From Nitrospinaceae bacterium UBA3496 (GTDB taxonomy: Bacteria; UBA8248), in assembly GCA_002377645.1 (NCBI GenBank), contig DFQF01000003.1, forward strand, positions 20,225-58,884: a stretch of 38,660 bases of DNA. Reading direction: 5' to 3'. A program made the position numbers and the translations under genes. The first letter of the stretch is position 1; every line of letters starts with the position of its first letter. The notes under the pieces are model-generated. The model saw only the letters and a program-made list of their open reading frames with translations. It did not search any database and was not told the origin of the DNA. Positions 26,907-35,572 of the stretch are shown one piece after another.

Positions 26907-27581
26907 TTAACGTATGTCTTCGTAAAATTTGGATAGTTTTTCCTCTGAAAAACCGACTAAATATAGAAGACTTAACCCCCACCAGATATAAAGTGTTTTT
27001 ATTTTACCCCAGGATTTTATTCTTCTGGAACTAGTAGAAATTCTATTCTTAATAATTTTTATTTTTCCATGTTTTTTCATTCGTGAACTAAAATTCCAAT
27101 CTTCAAAAAGAGGGAGGTCTCTATATCCGTCCATTTTGTCGAAAATTGATTTTCTTATAAAAATCGCTTGATCACCAAAAAAAATATGAGATGTAAAAGT
27201 TCGAATATTTGCGCTTAGACTAATCATTCTGCAAAAAAAATTGTTTGTGTCAAAACTGTGGAGGAAGCCTCCACCTATGATTTCGTTATCTTTAAAAGCA
27301 ATTTCTATTTCCTGAAGAGCTTCTGGAGGTAATGTGGTATCACAATGAAGAAAAAGTAAAATTTCTCCTTCTGAAACAAATGCTCCTTTATTCATTTGTT
27401 TACCTCTTCCTGTAGTCTCAAAAAAAATTTTTGCATTATTTCCTATAATTTTTTTTGGATTATCTTTACTTCCACCGTCAACAAAAATAATTTCTTTTTC
27501 CCCTTTCAGTTTTTTTAATTTTTCGATACACGTTTTTATATTTGATGCTTCATTTAAAATTGGTACTATTATTGATATCAA
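26907..27581 (-). CDS. Family 2 glycosyltransferase (TIGR04283-like)
   Basis: A 224-residue GT-A glycosyltransferase. The N terminus has ISIIVPILNEASNI and FVDGGSKD (donor-binding Asp). Next come GRGKQMNKGA, LLFLHCDTTLP (DxD-like) and FGDQAIFIRKSIFD, then LFEDWNFSSRM. The wording matches the TIGR04283 group sometimes found with arsenosugar genes, but no arsenic genes are here. It starts with TTG, with GAGGA 10 nt upstream, and is convergent with the Lon-like gene. Confidence 0.82.
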   Translation of the reverse strand: MISIIVPILNEASNIKTCIEKLKKLKGEKEIIFVDGGSKDNPKKIIGNNAKIFFETTGRGKQMNKGAFVSEGEILLFLHCDTTLPPEALQEIEIAFKDNEIIGGGFLHSFDTNNFFCRMISLSANIRTFTSHIFFGDQAIFIRKSIFDKMDGYRDLPLFEDWNFSSRMKKHGKIKIIKNRISTSSRRIKSWGKIKTLYIWWGLSLLYLVGFSEEKLSKFYEDIR

Positions 27582-27621
27582 GTGTTAGAAATCCTCATAA
27601 TTGTAAAGTTTTGGAGAAGTT

Positions 27622-28515
27622 TTGAAATATATTTTGGCTACTTTGAGTTTAACGTTTATTTTTTTTGTGACTTCTGCAGTTGATGCAGTTGAAAAAAAAG
27701 AAAGTAGTATTTCGCGTCTTTCAAATCTTGTCTCGCATTTAAAAAAATTCAATGAGCCTTATCAATGGTTATTAGTGAGGAAGTTATATTCTTCTAATAA
27801 CAACATCCAAGAAGTTTTCTTTTCTACATGTCTTGGAAAAAGAAGTAATTTTCTTCCAAAGGTTCCTTATGGGCTCTTTAAAAAATTTCTTTTTGATATT
27901 TATTTTGTTCCTTTAAATATGGATTTAGATACTAATTTAGAAACTTTAGTTATTATCAAATCTTATCCTATAAAGGTTAAAAGTAAATTCCCTAAAAAAA
28001 TTAATTATATGACATTTTGTTTATTAGATGACAAAAAGAATCAAAGAAGACCTCTTTCCTCACATTTTGCGGAGAGTATTAATACAGTATCCAGTTTTCA
28101 AATAACAGATTTAACTGGAGACGGAAGAAGTGAGATTATAGTTCATACAAATGAAATTGATGGATTAGGGAAAGAATATAGTTTTGTGAGAATTTTAAAA
28201 TTAAATAAAGAAAAACTCTTAAGAGGTATTTGGTCATCTAAACTTAAAGAAGAAAAAGTTTTTATAAAATCCGAGTTTCAGAAAAGTACAAAAACATTTA
28301 GAAAAATTAGATTTATCAAAGTTCTTCAATTTAATTTTCAGACATTAAAAGGTCCTACAGAAATAATCATGAAAGGGAGAAAAGAAATTGAAGAAACGAC
28401 GATTGGATTGAAAAATGGAAGAAGTGTAACAACGACTACATTCAAAAAAATCCCTTTCGAGAACAAGTGGTTTTGGGATAAGAAGAAATTTCGTTATTTT
28501 TTGTTAAATAGATAA
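27622..28515 (+). CDS. Secreted protein with an FG-GAP/calcium-binding-like motif
   Basis: I do not recognise the family. The 297-residue protein has an N-terminal signal peptide (hydrophobic core LATLSLTFIFFV, Ala-X-Ala-like cleavage near SAVDA), so it is likely periplasmic. A motif ITDLTGDGRSEIIV at about residue 170 resembles the Ca-binding loop of FG-GAP repeats. The rest is Lys-rich. The TTG start has GGAG 5 nt upstream. It precedes gpmI by 32 bp. Confidence 0.6.
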   Translation: MKYILATLSLTFIFFVTSAVDAVEKKESSISRLSNLVSHLKKFNEPYQWLLVRKLYSSNNNIQEVFFSTCLGKRSNFLPKVPYGLFKKFLFDIYFVPLNMDLDTNLETLVIIKSYPIKVKSKFPKKINYMTFCLLDDKKNQRRPLSSHFAESINTVSSFQITDLTGDGRSEIIVHTNEIDGLGKEYSFVRILKLNKEKLLRGIWSSKLKEEKVFIKSEFQKSTKTFRKIRFIKVLQFNFQTLKGPTEIIMKGRKEIEETTIGLKNGRSVTTTTFKKIPFENKWFWDKKKFRYFLLNR

Positions 28516-28547
28516 ACGAACATCAATTAATTGATTGGAATTAAATT

Positions 28548-30086
28548 ATGGAATTAAATCCTTTAGTTATGCTCATAATTTTAGATGGGTGGGGTTTAAG
28601 TGAAGAAATTCAAAACAATGCAATTGCATTGGCAAAAACTCCAATAATTGATGAGCTTTTTGAAACAAATCCATGGACAAAAATAAAAACATCAGGGTTA
28701 TCGGTTGGATTGCCAGATGGTCAAATGGGAAATTCTGAAGTAGGACATTTAAATTTAGGTTCCGGTCGAATAGTAAATCAAGATATTGTTAGGATAAATT
28801 CTTCTATTGAGGAAAATTCTTTACATTCTAATTCTATTTTATTGAATGCCTTTCAAAAGATTTCTTCGACTAATTCTTCTCTTCATTTAATTGGTTTGGT
28901 TTCAGATGGAGGTGTACATAGCATACAAGACCATGGCCTTTCGATAGCAAAAATCGCAAAAAAAAGAGGAATAAAAAATATCTTTGTACATGCATTTACT
29001 GATGGAAGAGATACTCCTCCAAAATCAGGGATAGAATTTATTCAAAAATTTCAATCTACTCTAAAAAAAGAATCAGGGGGTAAATTAGCTAGTTTAATTG
29101 GTAGATACTATTCTATGGATAGAGATCTTAGATGGGAACGTACTAGGCGTTGTTATGAGCTTTTGGTTGAAGGGAAAGGAAAAGAGACAGAGAATATTCT
29201 CGAATCAATTTCAAGTTCTTATAATGAAGGTGTAACTGATGAATTTTTAGAGCCTTACCTTATTTTAGAAAATTCCAAACCTGTCGGAATCATTAAAGAT
29301 AATGACTTAGTTATTTCTTTTAACTTTCGTTCCGATAGGATGCGGCAACTTACAAAAGCTCTAACTGATCCAGTTTTTGACAATTTTAAAACTCAAAAAA
29401 AGCCGATCATTGATTATATTTGTATGACTGAATATAACCCAGAATTTGAACTTCCGGTTTTATTTCCACCCCAAAAAATGGAAGGTCTTTTTTGTCATAT
29501 TTTAGAAGGTGCAGGTAAAAAATGTCTGAGAATTGCAGAAACAGAAAAATATCCACATGTAACCTATTTTTTTAATGGTGGAATTGAAAAACCTTGCGAG
29601 GGAGAAAAACGCAAAATGATTCCATCTCCTAAAGTAGATACATACGATCTAATGCCTGACATGAGCGCTGATGGAGTTACGGATGCTGTGATAGACGCAA
29701 TTTTATCGAATGAATTTGATTGTATTGTTTTAAATTTTGCTAATCCTGACATGGTTGGACATACAGGTGATAAAAACGCCGTAATTAAAGCAGTTGAAAA
29801 GGTAGATAAGAGCTTAGGAAGAATTTTACATATTCTTAAGAAAGTCAATGGAACCGCACTTATAACTTCCGATCATGGAAATTGTGAGAAATTGTGGGAT
29901 ATAGAGTCTAACAGTCCACATACATCACATACAACAAATGATACTCCTTGTATCCTCATTTCAAGAGATAATAGTCGAACTTTAAGGGATGGAGGTTCAT
30001 TATGTGATATTGCGCCAACAGTTTTGAGTTTAATGGGATTAAGCAAATCTTCAGCAATGACAGGGGAAAATTTAATTCTAACTTAG
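28548..30086 (+). CDS. gpmI: 2,3-bisphosphoglycerate-independent phosphoglycerate mutase
   Basis: Interconverts 3- and 2-phosphoglycerate in glycolysis and gluconeogenesis with two manganese ions. The 512-residue length is normal. Metal ligands and the catalytic Ser are visible: Asp13 in ILDGWG, Ser63 in MGNSEVGHLNLGSGR, and the C-terminal SDHGNCE. FTDGRDTPP and RYYSMDRDLRWER are also typical. It is followed after 22 bp by the pentapeptide-repeat gene. Confidence 0.96.
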   Translation: MELNPLVMLIILDGWGLSEEIQNNAIALAKTPIIDELFETNPWTKIKTSGLSVGLPDGQMGNSEVGHLNLGSGRIVNQDIVRINSSIEENSLHSNSILLNAFQKISSTNSSLHLIGLVSDGGVHSIQDHGLSIAKIAKKRGIKNIFVHAFTDGRDTPPKSGIEFIQKFQSTLKKESGGKLASLIGRYYSMDRDLRWERTRRCYELLVEGKGKETENILESISSSYNEGVTDEFLEPYLILENSKPVGIIKDNDLVISFNFRSDRMRQLTKALTDPVFDNFKTQKKPIIDYICMTEYNPEFELPVLFPPQKMEGLFCHILEGAGKKCLRIAETEKYPHVTYFFNGGIEKPCEGEKRKMIPSPKVDTYDLMPDMSADGVTDAVIDAILSNEFDCIVLNFANPDMVGHTGDKNAVIKAVEKVDKSLGRILHILKKVNGTALITSDHGNCEKLWDIESNSPHTSHTTNDTPCILISRDNSRTLRDGGSLCDIAPTVLSLMGLSKSSAMTGENLILT

Positions 30087-30108
30087 TAATTTTTTGTACG
30101 AGGGGAAA

Positions 30109-30690
30109 ATGTTTTTTGATTTTGTGAAAAATTTTTTTGTAAACTCTAAAAAAGAATCAATTGAAAAAAATCTTTTTTCATTACCGGTAGTTGAAACGGT
30201 TTTTTTTTCGGAAGAAGAGTTAGCAAAAATATTAAAAGAGCATTCAATTTGGTTAAAGTCAAGTGGATCTTTTGGGACAAGGGCTTCATTTAATGGAATG
30301 ATAATCCCATCTTTAAATTTTTTTATGGCGGACTTAAAAAAAGCTGATTTTGAAGGATCAGACCTTAGTAAATCCCAGTTTCAGTGGGCTGATTTAAGTG
30401 GTGCAGATTTTACAGGAGCAAATCTTCAAGATGTTGACTTTTTTCAATCTAATTTGAAAAAAGTTTCTTTTAGAAATGCAAATTTAACTGGAGCAAATTT
30501 GATGTCTGTAGAAGCAAGTGAAGCTGATTTTGGAAATGCAAATTTGTCAAAGGCTGATCTTAGATCCGCAAGATGCAATAATGCACTTTTTTTTAGAACT
30601 GATTTAAAAGACGCAAAACTAGATTCTGGAGAATTTAATGGTGTGGATTTTTCATCCACTTTAAATTTTACTAATAAATTATCTCGTTAG
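30109..30690 (+). CDS. Pentapeptide-repeat protein
   Basis: A 193-residue protein whose central and C-terminal part is a run of A(D/N)LXX-type pentapeptide repeats (for example KADFEGSDLSKSQFQWADLSG and LTGANLMSVEASEADFGNANL, given as separate short segments). These form a right-handed quadrilateral beta-helix. Function is not predictable. Some relatives mimic DNA and protect gyrase. I use the ATG at 30109 because AGGGG precedes it. An upstream TTG would overlap that ribosome site. Confidence 0.82.
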   Translation: MFFDFVKNFFVNSKKESIEKNLFSLPVVETVFFSEEELAKILKEHSIWLKSSGSFGTRASFNGMIIPSLNFFMADLKKADFEGSDLSKSQFQWADLSGADFTGANLQDVDFFQSNLKKVSFRNANLTGANLMSVEASEADFGNANLSKADLRSARCNNALFFRTDLKDAKLDSGEFNGVDFSSTLNFTNKLSR

Positions 30691-30789
30691 ATTTAAATAA
30701 ATCAAAATCTTTTTTTTAATAGTTTTTCTTCCATTTTATGTTTAAACTGCAGATTCTTTTTAAGTTCATTTTTTTTAAGGAGTGCTTTT

Positions 30790-32148
30790 GTGAATTCTAA
30801 ACACTCGATCTTAAATTCTAAAGATATTTTAGAACAGGACAGTGATCATGTGTGGCATCCTATGATGAATCATTATAATTTAAAGGAAGATCCTTTGAAA
30901 ATAATGACTCAAGCGAGTGGATGTAGAATTGTTGATTCTGAGGGCAAAGAATATTTAGATGCTATGGCAGGCTTGTGGTGTGTAAATATTGGTTATGGTC
31001 GAAAAGAAATTGCTGAAGCCGCCTACGAGCAAATGGTTGAACTTTCTTATTATCCGCTCAGTCAAATTAATCCTCAGTCTGCAAAACTAGCTTCTAAGAT
31101 TTCTGAAATCACTCCGAAAAGTTTGCAGCATATCTGGTTTGTAAATAGTGGTTCTGAGGCAGTTGATACTGCAATAAAAATTTCACGTGCATGGGGCAAG
31201 AGAAATGGTGGTCGTTTTAAAATAATAGCGCGTTATCAGGGTTATCATGGGGCTACTTTTGGTGGAGTAAGTCTTACAGGACAAACTCAAAGAAGATTAG
31301 ATTTTGAACCGCTTTTGCCTGGTGTCGTTCATGTTCAAGCGCCTTATTTTTATAGGAGTAGTGCTAAAGATGAAGATGAGCTTACAGATAGATGTATAGA
31401 AGAACTTGATTCTGTTATTCGTTATCAAGGTCCTGAAACGATAGCTGCATTTATTGCGGAGCCTATAATTGGTGGTGGAGGTGTAATCTTGCCTTCACGT
31501 AATTATTTAAAAAGAGTACGCGAGGTTTGCGACAGGTATGGCATTCTTATGATATGTGATGAGGTGATCACTGGTTTTGGAAGAACAGGAGAACTCTTTG
31601 CTTCTCAATTGTTTGAGGTGCAGCCGGATATAATGACAATGGCCAAAGGGTTAAGTAGTGGATATCTTCCTATTGGCGCAACAGCAGTCTCTGACCAGAT
31701 TTTTTTGGATTTAAATTCAGAAGGAGATACCGGCTTTCTTCAAATAAATACTTACGGAGGACATCCGGTTTCTTGCGCCGCTGCAATTAAAAATTTAGAA
31801 ATTTTACTTGGCGAAAAAATGGTTGAGAATTGTCGTGCTGTAGGAAAGCATTTAGGAGATACTCTGACAAAATTAAATGATTACCCGTGTGTTGGCGAAG
31901 TTAGAGGGGTTGGTCTTCTTTGGGGTGTAGAATTAATAGAGGAAGATGGGACTCCCCTTTCAACACAAGCAACATCAAAAATATTGAGTTTTGCGAAGAG
32001 CAAAGGGGTTATCTTAGGTAAGAATGCAGGGATTGCGAATGGTCCGAGTAATACCATCACTATAAGTCCCCCACTTATTTTATCAAAACAAGAGGCAGAT
32101 CTAATTGGCTCAGTTTTAAGTGATGCATTACGAAATCATCTTTCTTAA
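30790..32148 (+). CDS. Class III aminotransferase (PLP-dependent), omega-amino-acid type
   Basis: A 452-residue PLP-dependent transaminase of the class III fold. The Schiff-base lysine is about 286 in TMAKGLSSGY, the Asp ligand about 257 in ICDEVITGFGRTG, and a WHPMMN near the N terminus is typical of taurine- and beta-alanine-pyruvate transaminases. Substrate not fixed. The GTG start has AAGGAG 6 nt upstream. It opens a run with the CMD selenoprotein 17 bp downstream and its paralog beyond, so the three are probably co-expressed. Confidence 0.9.
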   Translation: MNSKHSILNSKDILEQDSDHVWHPMMNHYNLKEDPLKIMTQASGCRIVDSEGKEYLDAMAGLWCVNIGYGRKEIAEAAYEQMVELSYYPLSQINPQSAKLASKISEITPKSLQHIWFVNSGSEAVDTAIKISRAWGKRNGGRFKIIARYQGYHGATFGGVSLTGQTQRRLDFEPLLPGVVHVQAPYFYRSSAKDEDELTDRCIEELDSVIRYQGPETIAAFIAEPIIGGGGVILPSRNYLKRVREVCDRYGILMICDEVITGFGRTGELFASQLFEVQPDIMTMAKGLSSGYLPIGATAVSDQIFLDLNSEGDTGFLQINTYGGHPVSCAAAIKNLEILLGEKMVENCRAVGKHLGDTLTKLNDYPCVGEVRGVGLLWGVELIEEDGTPLSTQATSKILSFAKSKGVILGKNAGIANGPSNTITISPPLILSKQEADLIGSVLSDALRNHLS

Positions 32149-32165
32149 TTTAACAGGAGATATGA

Positions 32166-32804
32166 ATGTCTAATATTTCATTACTTACTTTAGATGAGTT
32201 GAAAAAATCTCCTTTAGGACCTCTGGTAAAAAAATGCTTAAAACATAAAGCTCCTGATCCAGCTTTTCATGCAATCATGGGACATAATCCAGAGCTCTCA
32301 AAGTCGATGTATATTGCGTGGGGTACAGTTTTTAATACAGGTAAAATAGATCACAAACTCAAAGAGATAATTAGGGTGCAGCTATCTAGAATGGCTGATT
32401 GTAACTATTGAGGTAATGTGCGTTCTGCTTCGGCGAAGCAGATGGGATTAACTGAAGAAATTTTGGATGATGGTATTGAAAATTACCAAAAAAGCAAAAA
32501 TTTTACCGAAAAAGAAAAATTGGCTTTGTTATATAGTGAACTTATGGCCCTAAATCCAGAGAAAATTGATCAAGATTTTTATAAAAGCTTAAAACATTTT
32601 TTTTCTGAAGAGGAAATAATAGAACTCGGTGCATTTATCGGTTTCAATATTGGTTATCATACATTTTTTGGGACTTTAGATTTTTATCCTATGTTTTCTC
32701 CGGATGGAAGATTAGTAGAGCAACACGAGTCTAGAAGGATTTATGGAGATAGGCCATTATCGCATTTAAAAGGTGCAATCGAAAGATCGAAAAATACTAA
32801 TTAG
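32166..32804 (+). CDS. CMD/AhpD-like selenoprotein with CxxU motif (Sec82)
   Basis: Two frame-matched halves are split by TGA at 32409-32411. Read through, they make a 212-residue carboxymuconolactone decarboxylase (CMD)/AhpD-fold protein whose active-site motif is C79-N-Y-U82, the exact position of the second Cys of the AhpD CxxC pair. Conserved context is HKLKEIIRVQLSRMAD before and GNVRSASAKQMGL after, with EEIIELGAFIGF later. The residue four after Sec is Arg, where AhpD has His, so this belongs to the xxxR subgroup. An 8-bp hairpin lies 12 nt downstream of the UGA. The family reduces peroxides or other thiol substrates. The ribosome site AGGAG is 6 nt before the ATG. Confidence 0.88.
32424..32442 (+). 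promoter_or_regulatory. Candidate bacterial SECIS element in the CMD/AhpD-like gene
   Basis: A perfect 8-bp stem, TCTGCTTC (32424-32431) with GAAGCAGA (32435-32442), closes a 3-nt loop GGC. The loop starts 20 nt after the UGA, inside the expected 16-37 nt, and begins with G. This is the cleanest of the three hairpins. Confidence 0.72.
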
Positions 32805-32822
32805 TTTTTTAAGGTGGATTTA

Positions 32823-33353
32823 ATGTCTTATATAGAACCTATTAAAGTTGAAAATCTAGAGCGAAACAAAATACATAAAATGCTTTCAGAATGTGAAAAA
32901 TATAATATACCTGGAGAACTTTTTTTAAGAATTCTTGCTCATGTCCCCGGGTATGCTGAAAATTTATTTGATGCTATGAAACGGTCCCTTTATTCTGGGA
33001 ATGTTAGTCATAAGTTGAAGGAATTAATTCGTATTCAATTAGCTTATATTTCAGGTGATCGTTATTCTCAAAGTCTTCGTTCTCAAATCGCACAGAAAGA
33101 AGGTCTTAATGAAGATGATATAGAATCCGCTTGTGGTGATTTTCAAAATAGTGAACGATTCAGTGAAGAAGAAAAATGGGCATTAAGTTACTCATATCTA
33201 ATGTATAGAGAGCCTAAAAAAATTGATGGAAAATTTTATGAAAGGGGAAAAATCTATTTTTCTGAAGCGCAAATAATGGAAGTAGGTTCTTTTATAGCAT
33301 TGCATTATGGGTTGCAAGTTTTTATGAGAACATTAGATTTGAACTCCATCTAA
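32823..33353 (+). CDS. CMD/AhpD-fold paralog lacking the redox pair
   Basis: A 176-residue protein homologous over its length to the selenoprotein just upstream (both have HKLKE, a VQL/IQL strand, and a shared SEEEIIELG/SEAQIMEVG region). At the active-site position it reads G-D-R-Y-S instead of D-C-N-Y-U, so the cysteine becomes Asp and the Sec becomes Ser, while the following Arg is kept. It should be redox-dead and may act as a structural or substrate-binding partner in a hetero-oligomer. AAGGTGG lies 5 nt before the ATG at 32823. An upstream in-frame GTG (32814) overlaps the ribosome site. The gap to the upstream gene is 18 bp. Confidence 0.82.
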   Translation: MSYIEPIKVENLERNKIHKMLSECEKYNIPGELFLRILAHVPGYAENLFDAMKRSLYSGNVSHKLKELIRIQLAYISGDRYSQSLRSQIAQKEGLNEDDIESACGDFQNSERFSEEEKWALSYSYLMYREPKKIDGKFYERGKIYFSEAQIMEVGSFIALHYGLQVFMRTLDLNSI

Positions 33354-33368
33354 TAAATTTACAAGAAA

Positions 33369-34118
33369 TTAAATTTCAAAATATTCTTTTATTCTTTTGG
33401 CAGCCTCTGCAGAAGTACCGTCCATAACTTCTTTTATTCTTTTTTTAGAAGTATCATTAATTTCCCCATACCAACCTGTCTTATACATACTTCTTACGTC
33501 TTTAGGAATATAGTATATGGAAGGATCTCTTCTAAATTTGTCAGATTTTTGTCCTTTTTTAATTGGCGAGGGGTCTATTGCAAGTTCTAAATGTACCAAT
33601 TCAGGTCTATCTGCTAGGATTGGAAGTATCTCCAGTTCTCCCCCATGCGTCAGACCTACGATCTTTCCATATTTCTCTTTTGCAATAAAATGAGCATGTA
33701 CGATTAGAATTCTAATTTCTTTTAATTGATTTTGAGAATTTTCAGTAGCAATTTCAATAGCAGGGAGGTTTCGTTCATGCCAGTTTAATAAAACAATTTT
33801 TTTGGCTCCGTGTCTATAAAGACTGGAAATAATATCAGTCATAAGGGAAATCATAGTTTCTGAACGCAAAGTGACTGTACCCTTAAAAGCCATATGAAGT
33901 GGAGTAACACCAAAAGGAGCAAAATCGACTAATAAGCCCCCAGTTTTCGAGACAATTCGTTTTGCAAATGACTCAGCTGCGTAATAATCAGTTCCTAATG
34001 GTAGATGACTTCCGTGTTGCTCTACACTTCCTAGTGGTATTATTGCCATTTGAGTTTCTTCCAAGATTTTTTCCGCTTCAGGGTTTGTCATTTCCATTAA
34101 GGTTTTAATTTTTTTCAT
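33369..34118 (-). CDS. Creatininase-family amidohydrolase
   Basis: A 249-residue member of the creatininase family (creatinine amidohydrolase and related metallo-hydrolases). Metal-binding landmarks are PLGSVEQHGSHLPLGTDYYAAE near residue 27 and LLNWHERN, with THGGELEILPILA in the later half (Glu is the usual ligand). Relatives also act on formamidopyrimidine-like substrates and in mycofactocin processing, so creatinine is only one possibility. AAGGAA lies about 8 nt before the ATG. It is convergent with the CMD paralog and may be read together with the VOC gene upstream. Confidence 0.87.
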   Translation of the reverse strand: MKKIKTLMEMTNPEAEKILEETQMAIIPLGSVEQHGSHLPLGTDYYAAESFAKRIVSKTGGLLVDFAPFGVTPLHMAFKGTVTLRSETMISLMTDIISSLYRHGAKKIVLLNWHERNLPAIEIATENSQNQLKEIRILIVHAHFIAKEKYGKIVGLTHGGELEILPILADRPELVHLELAIDPSPIKKGQKSDKFRRDPSIYYIPKDVRSMYKTGWYGEINDTSKKRIKEVMDGTSAEAAKRIKEYFEI

Positions 34119-34155
34119 TGTTATGTTCCTTGTAAGTAAAATTTTGGAAAAATTA

Positions 34156-34539
34156 TTATTTTTTTTCCATAAACTCTATAACTATTTGATCAGGTCCCTC
34201 ACAGTAAAGATACTTTAGGTGTGGCATATCATCTTCCTCTATTATCATGATATCTTCCTGGATTAGTGCTTCTTTTATTTTTGCTAAATCTCCAGTTTCA
34301 ACGTAAAAACCTATATGGTCCATTCCGAGACGAGGTGTTTTATTCGAATTGGAGGGTTTCTCGTTGGGTCGTATTCCTCTGACAATTAATAGAGAGCCAC
34401 CTGCAATTAGTTTCGTCTGTTGAGAACCTTTTCTAATTTGAGAATCTATAATTTTTGCACCCAAAACTTTTTTATAAAAATTAACTGCAGAGTCGTGATT
34501 TTGATGAATAAGGTGAACATGTTCATAAACAAGCTTCAT
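34156..34539 (-). CDS. VOC-family (glyoxalase/dioxygenase-fold) protein
   Basis: A 127-residue, two-module VOC protein. It starts LVYEHVHLIHQNHDSAVNFYKKVLGAKI (His ligand candidate), has MDHIGFYVE in the second module (His) and ends with VIEFME (Glu). It could be a lyase, epimerase or dioxygenase-like enzyme. The specific reaction is not shown. It lies 37 bp upstream of the creatininase gene on the same strand and is divergent from the hydrolase gene. Confidence 0.8.
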   Translation of the reverse strand: MKLVYEHVHLIHQNHDSAVNFYKKVLGAKIIDSQIRKGSQQTKLIAGGSLLIVRGIRPNEKPSNSNKTPRLGMDHIGFYVETGDLAKIKEALIQEDIMIIEEDDMPHLKYLYCEGPDQIVIEFMEKK

Positions 34540-34764
34540 AGAGTTTTCTCAGAAATTCTAGATCGTAAAGAAACAAAGTTGGAATCTTTCTTTTAAAAAA
34601 TATATTGAATATTATATCAAATAAAATTTTAGGTGTTAGCAGTCAAATGTATTTTTGTAAGAAATCAATAGTTAATTGTTTTTAAGTGATGGTCGTGGTA
34701 AAAACTAAGTTGTAAGCTCTGAATAACTGGCTTTGTTCGTTTTATATTTTAAAGGAGGTTCTGC

Positions 34765-35571
34765 GTGCCCCAGTGTGTTTGTAACGGAATACAAATCTTT
34801 TTTGATGATACAGGCGTTAGTGCTGGAAAGCCAACAATAATCTTTATACATGCCCATGGTTTAGATGGAACAATGTGGGATAATTTCAAAATTCCTTATA
34901 GGGAAAAATTTAGGATTGTGACTTATGATCTAAGAGGACATGGTCATTCGGAAAAACCAAAAACTAGCTATGGAAGAGAATCAGAAGTGACAGATTTAGA
35001 CGATTTGATTCAATTCTTAGGGGTTAAGGAAGTGCATTTAATAGGTCTTTCTAGAGGGGCAAGTATTGCCTTAAGTTATGCTGCATTGTTTCCTGAAAAA
35101 GTAGATTCTGTTGTAGCTATTGGAGCAGGATTTGATTACTCAGATAATGTCCCTGATTTTGCAGAGCAATTATCTGAAACTATCTCCATTCTAAAAACAA
35201 AGGGTCTGTATGCTGCGAGAGAACACTGGTCTCAACTTCCAATTTTTTCAACTCTAAGGAATGAAGGTAATGAAGAAGCTTTAGAAATCTTTGAAGATAC
35301 CTTGATAGGATATACAGGGAATCATTGGTTAGATCCAGACCCGCCTAAAGATTCTTCTCTTCTTGAATTGGTTGCAAAAATTAAATCTTCAGTAATGATA
35401 TTAGTTGGAGAAAATGATTTGCCTGGATTTATTTCATGTTCTGAGCAATTATCTGAAAAGATAGAGGGTTCTGTATTTAAGAAAATTCCGGAACTGGGTC
35501 ATTTAGCTCCAATTGAAAATTCCGAAGTGGTTAGTGAAGTAATTCAAAATTTTTTATCAGAGAGTAATTAG
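34765..35571 (+). CDS. Alpha/beta-hydrolase, 3-oxoadipate enol-lactonase-like
   Basis: A 268-residue serine hydrolase with the catalytic triad Ser96 in GLSRGAS, Asp218 in VGENDLPG and His246 in LGHLAPIE. Overall layout is close to PcaD-type enol-lactone hydrolases. The GTG start has a strong AAAGGAGG about 6 nt upstream. Its stop is 1 bp before the next ATG, so it is translationally coupled to the CMD/AhpD-like selenoprotein. PcaD and the CMD enzyme PcaC are natural pathway neighbours, but this partner carries a redox CxxU rather than a simple decarboxylase site. Confidence 0.87.
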   Translation: MPQCVCNGIQIFFDDTGVSAGKPTIIFIHAHGLDGTMWDNFKIPYREKFRIVTYDLRGHGHSEKPKTSYGRESEVTDLDDLIQFLGVKEVHLIGLSRGASIALSYAALFPEKVDSVVAIGAGFDYSDNVPDFAEQLSETISILKTKGLYAAREHWSQLPIFSTLRNEGNEEALEIFEDTLIGYTGNHWLDPDPPKDSSLLELVAKIKSSVMILVGENDLPGFISCSEQLSEKIEGSVFKKIPELGHLAPIENSEVVSEVIQNFLSESN

Positions 35572-35572
35572 T

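Noticed and set aside
26896..26912. CGTTAA/TTAACG inverted repeat after the Lon-like gene
   Set aside because: Six AT-rich base pairs with a 5-nt loop and no strong T run. Too weak to call a terminator.
34540..34764. 225-nt gap between the VOC and hydrolase genes
   Set aside because: No ORF with a ribosome site, no RNA fold that I could recognise, and promoter boxes only by AT-rich chance.
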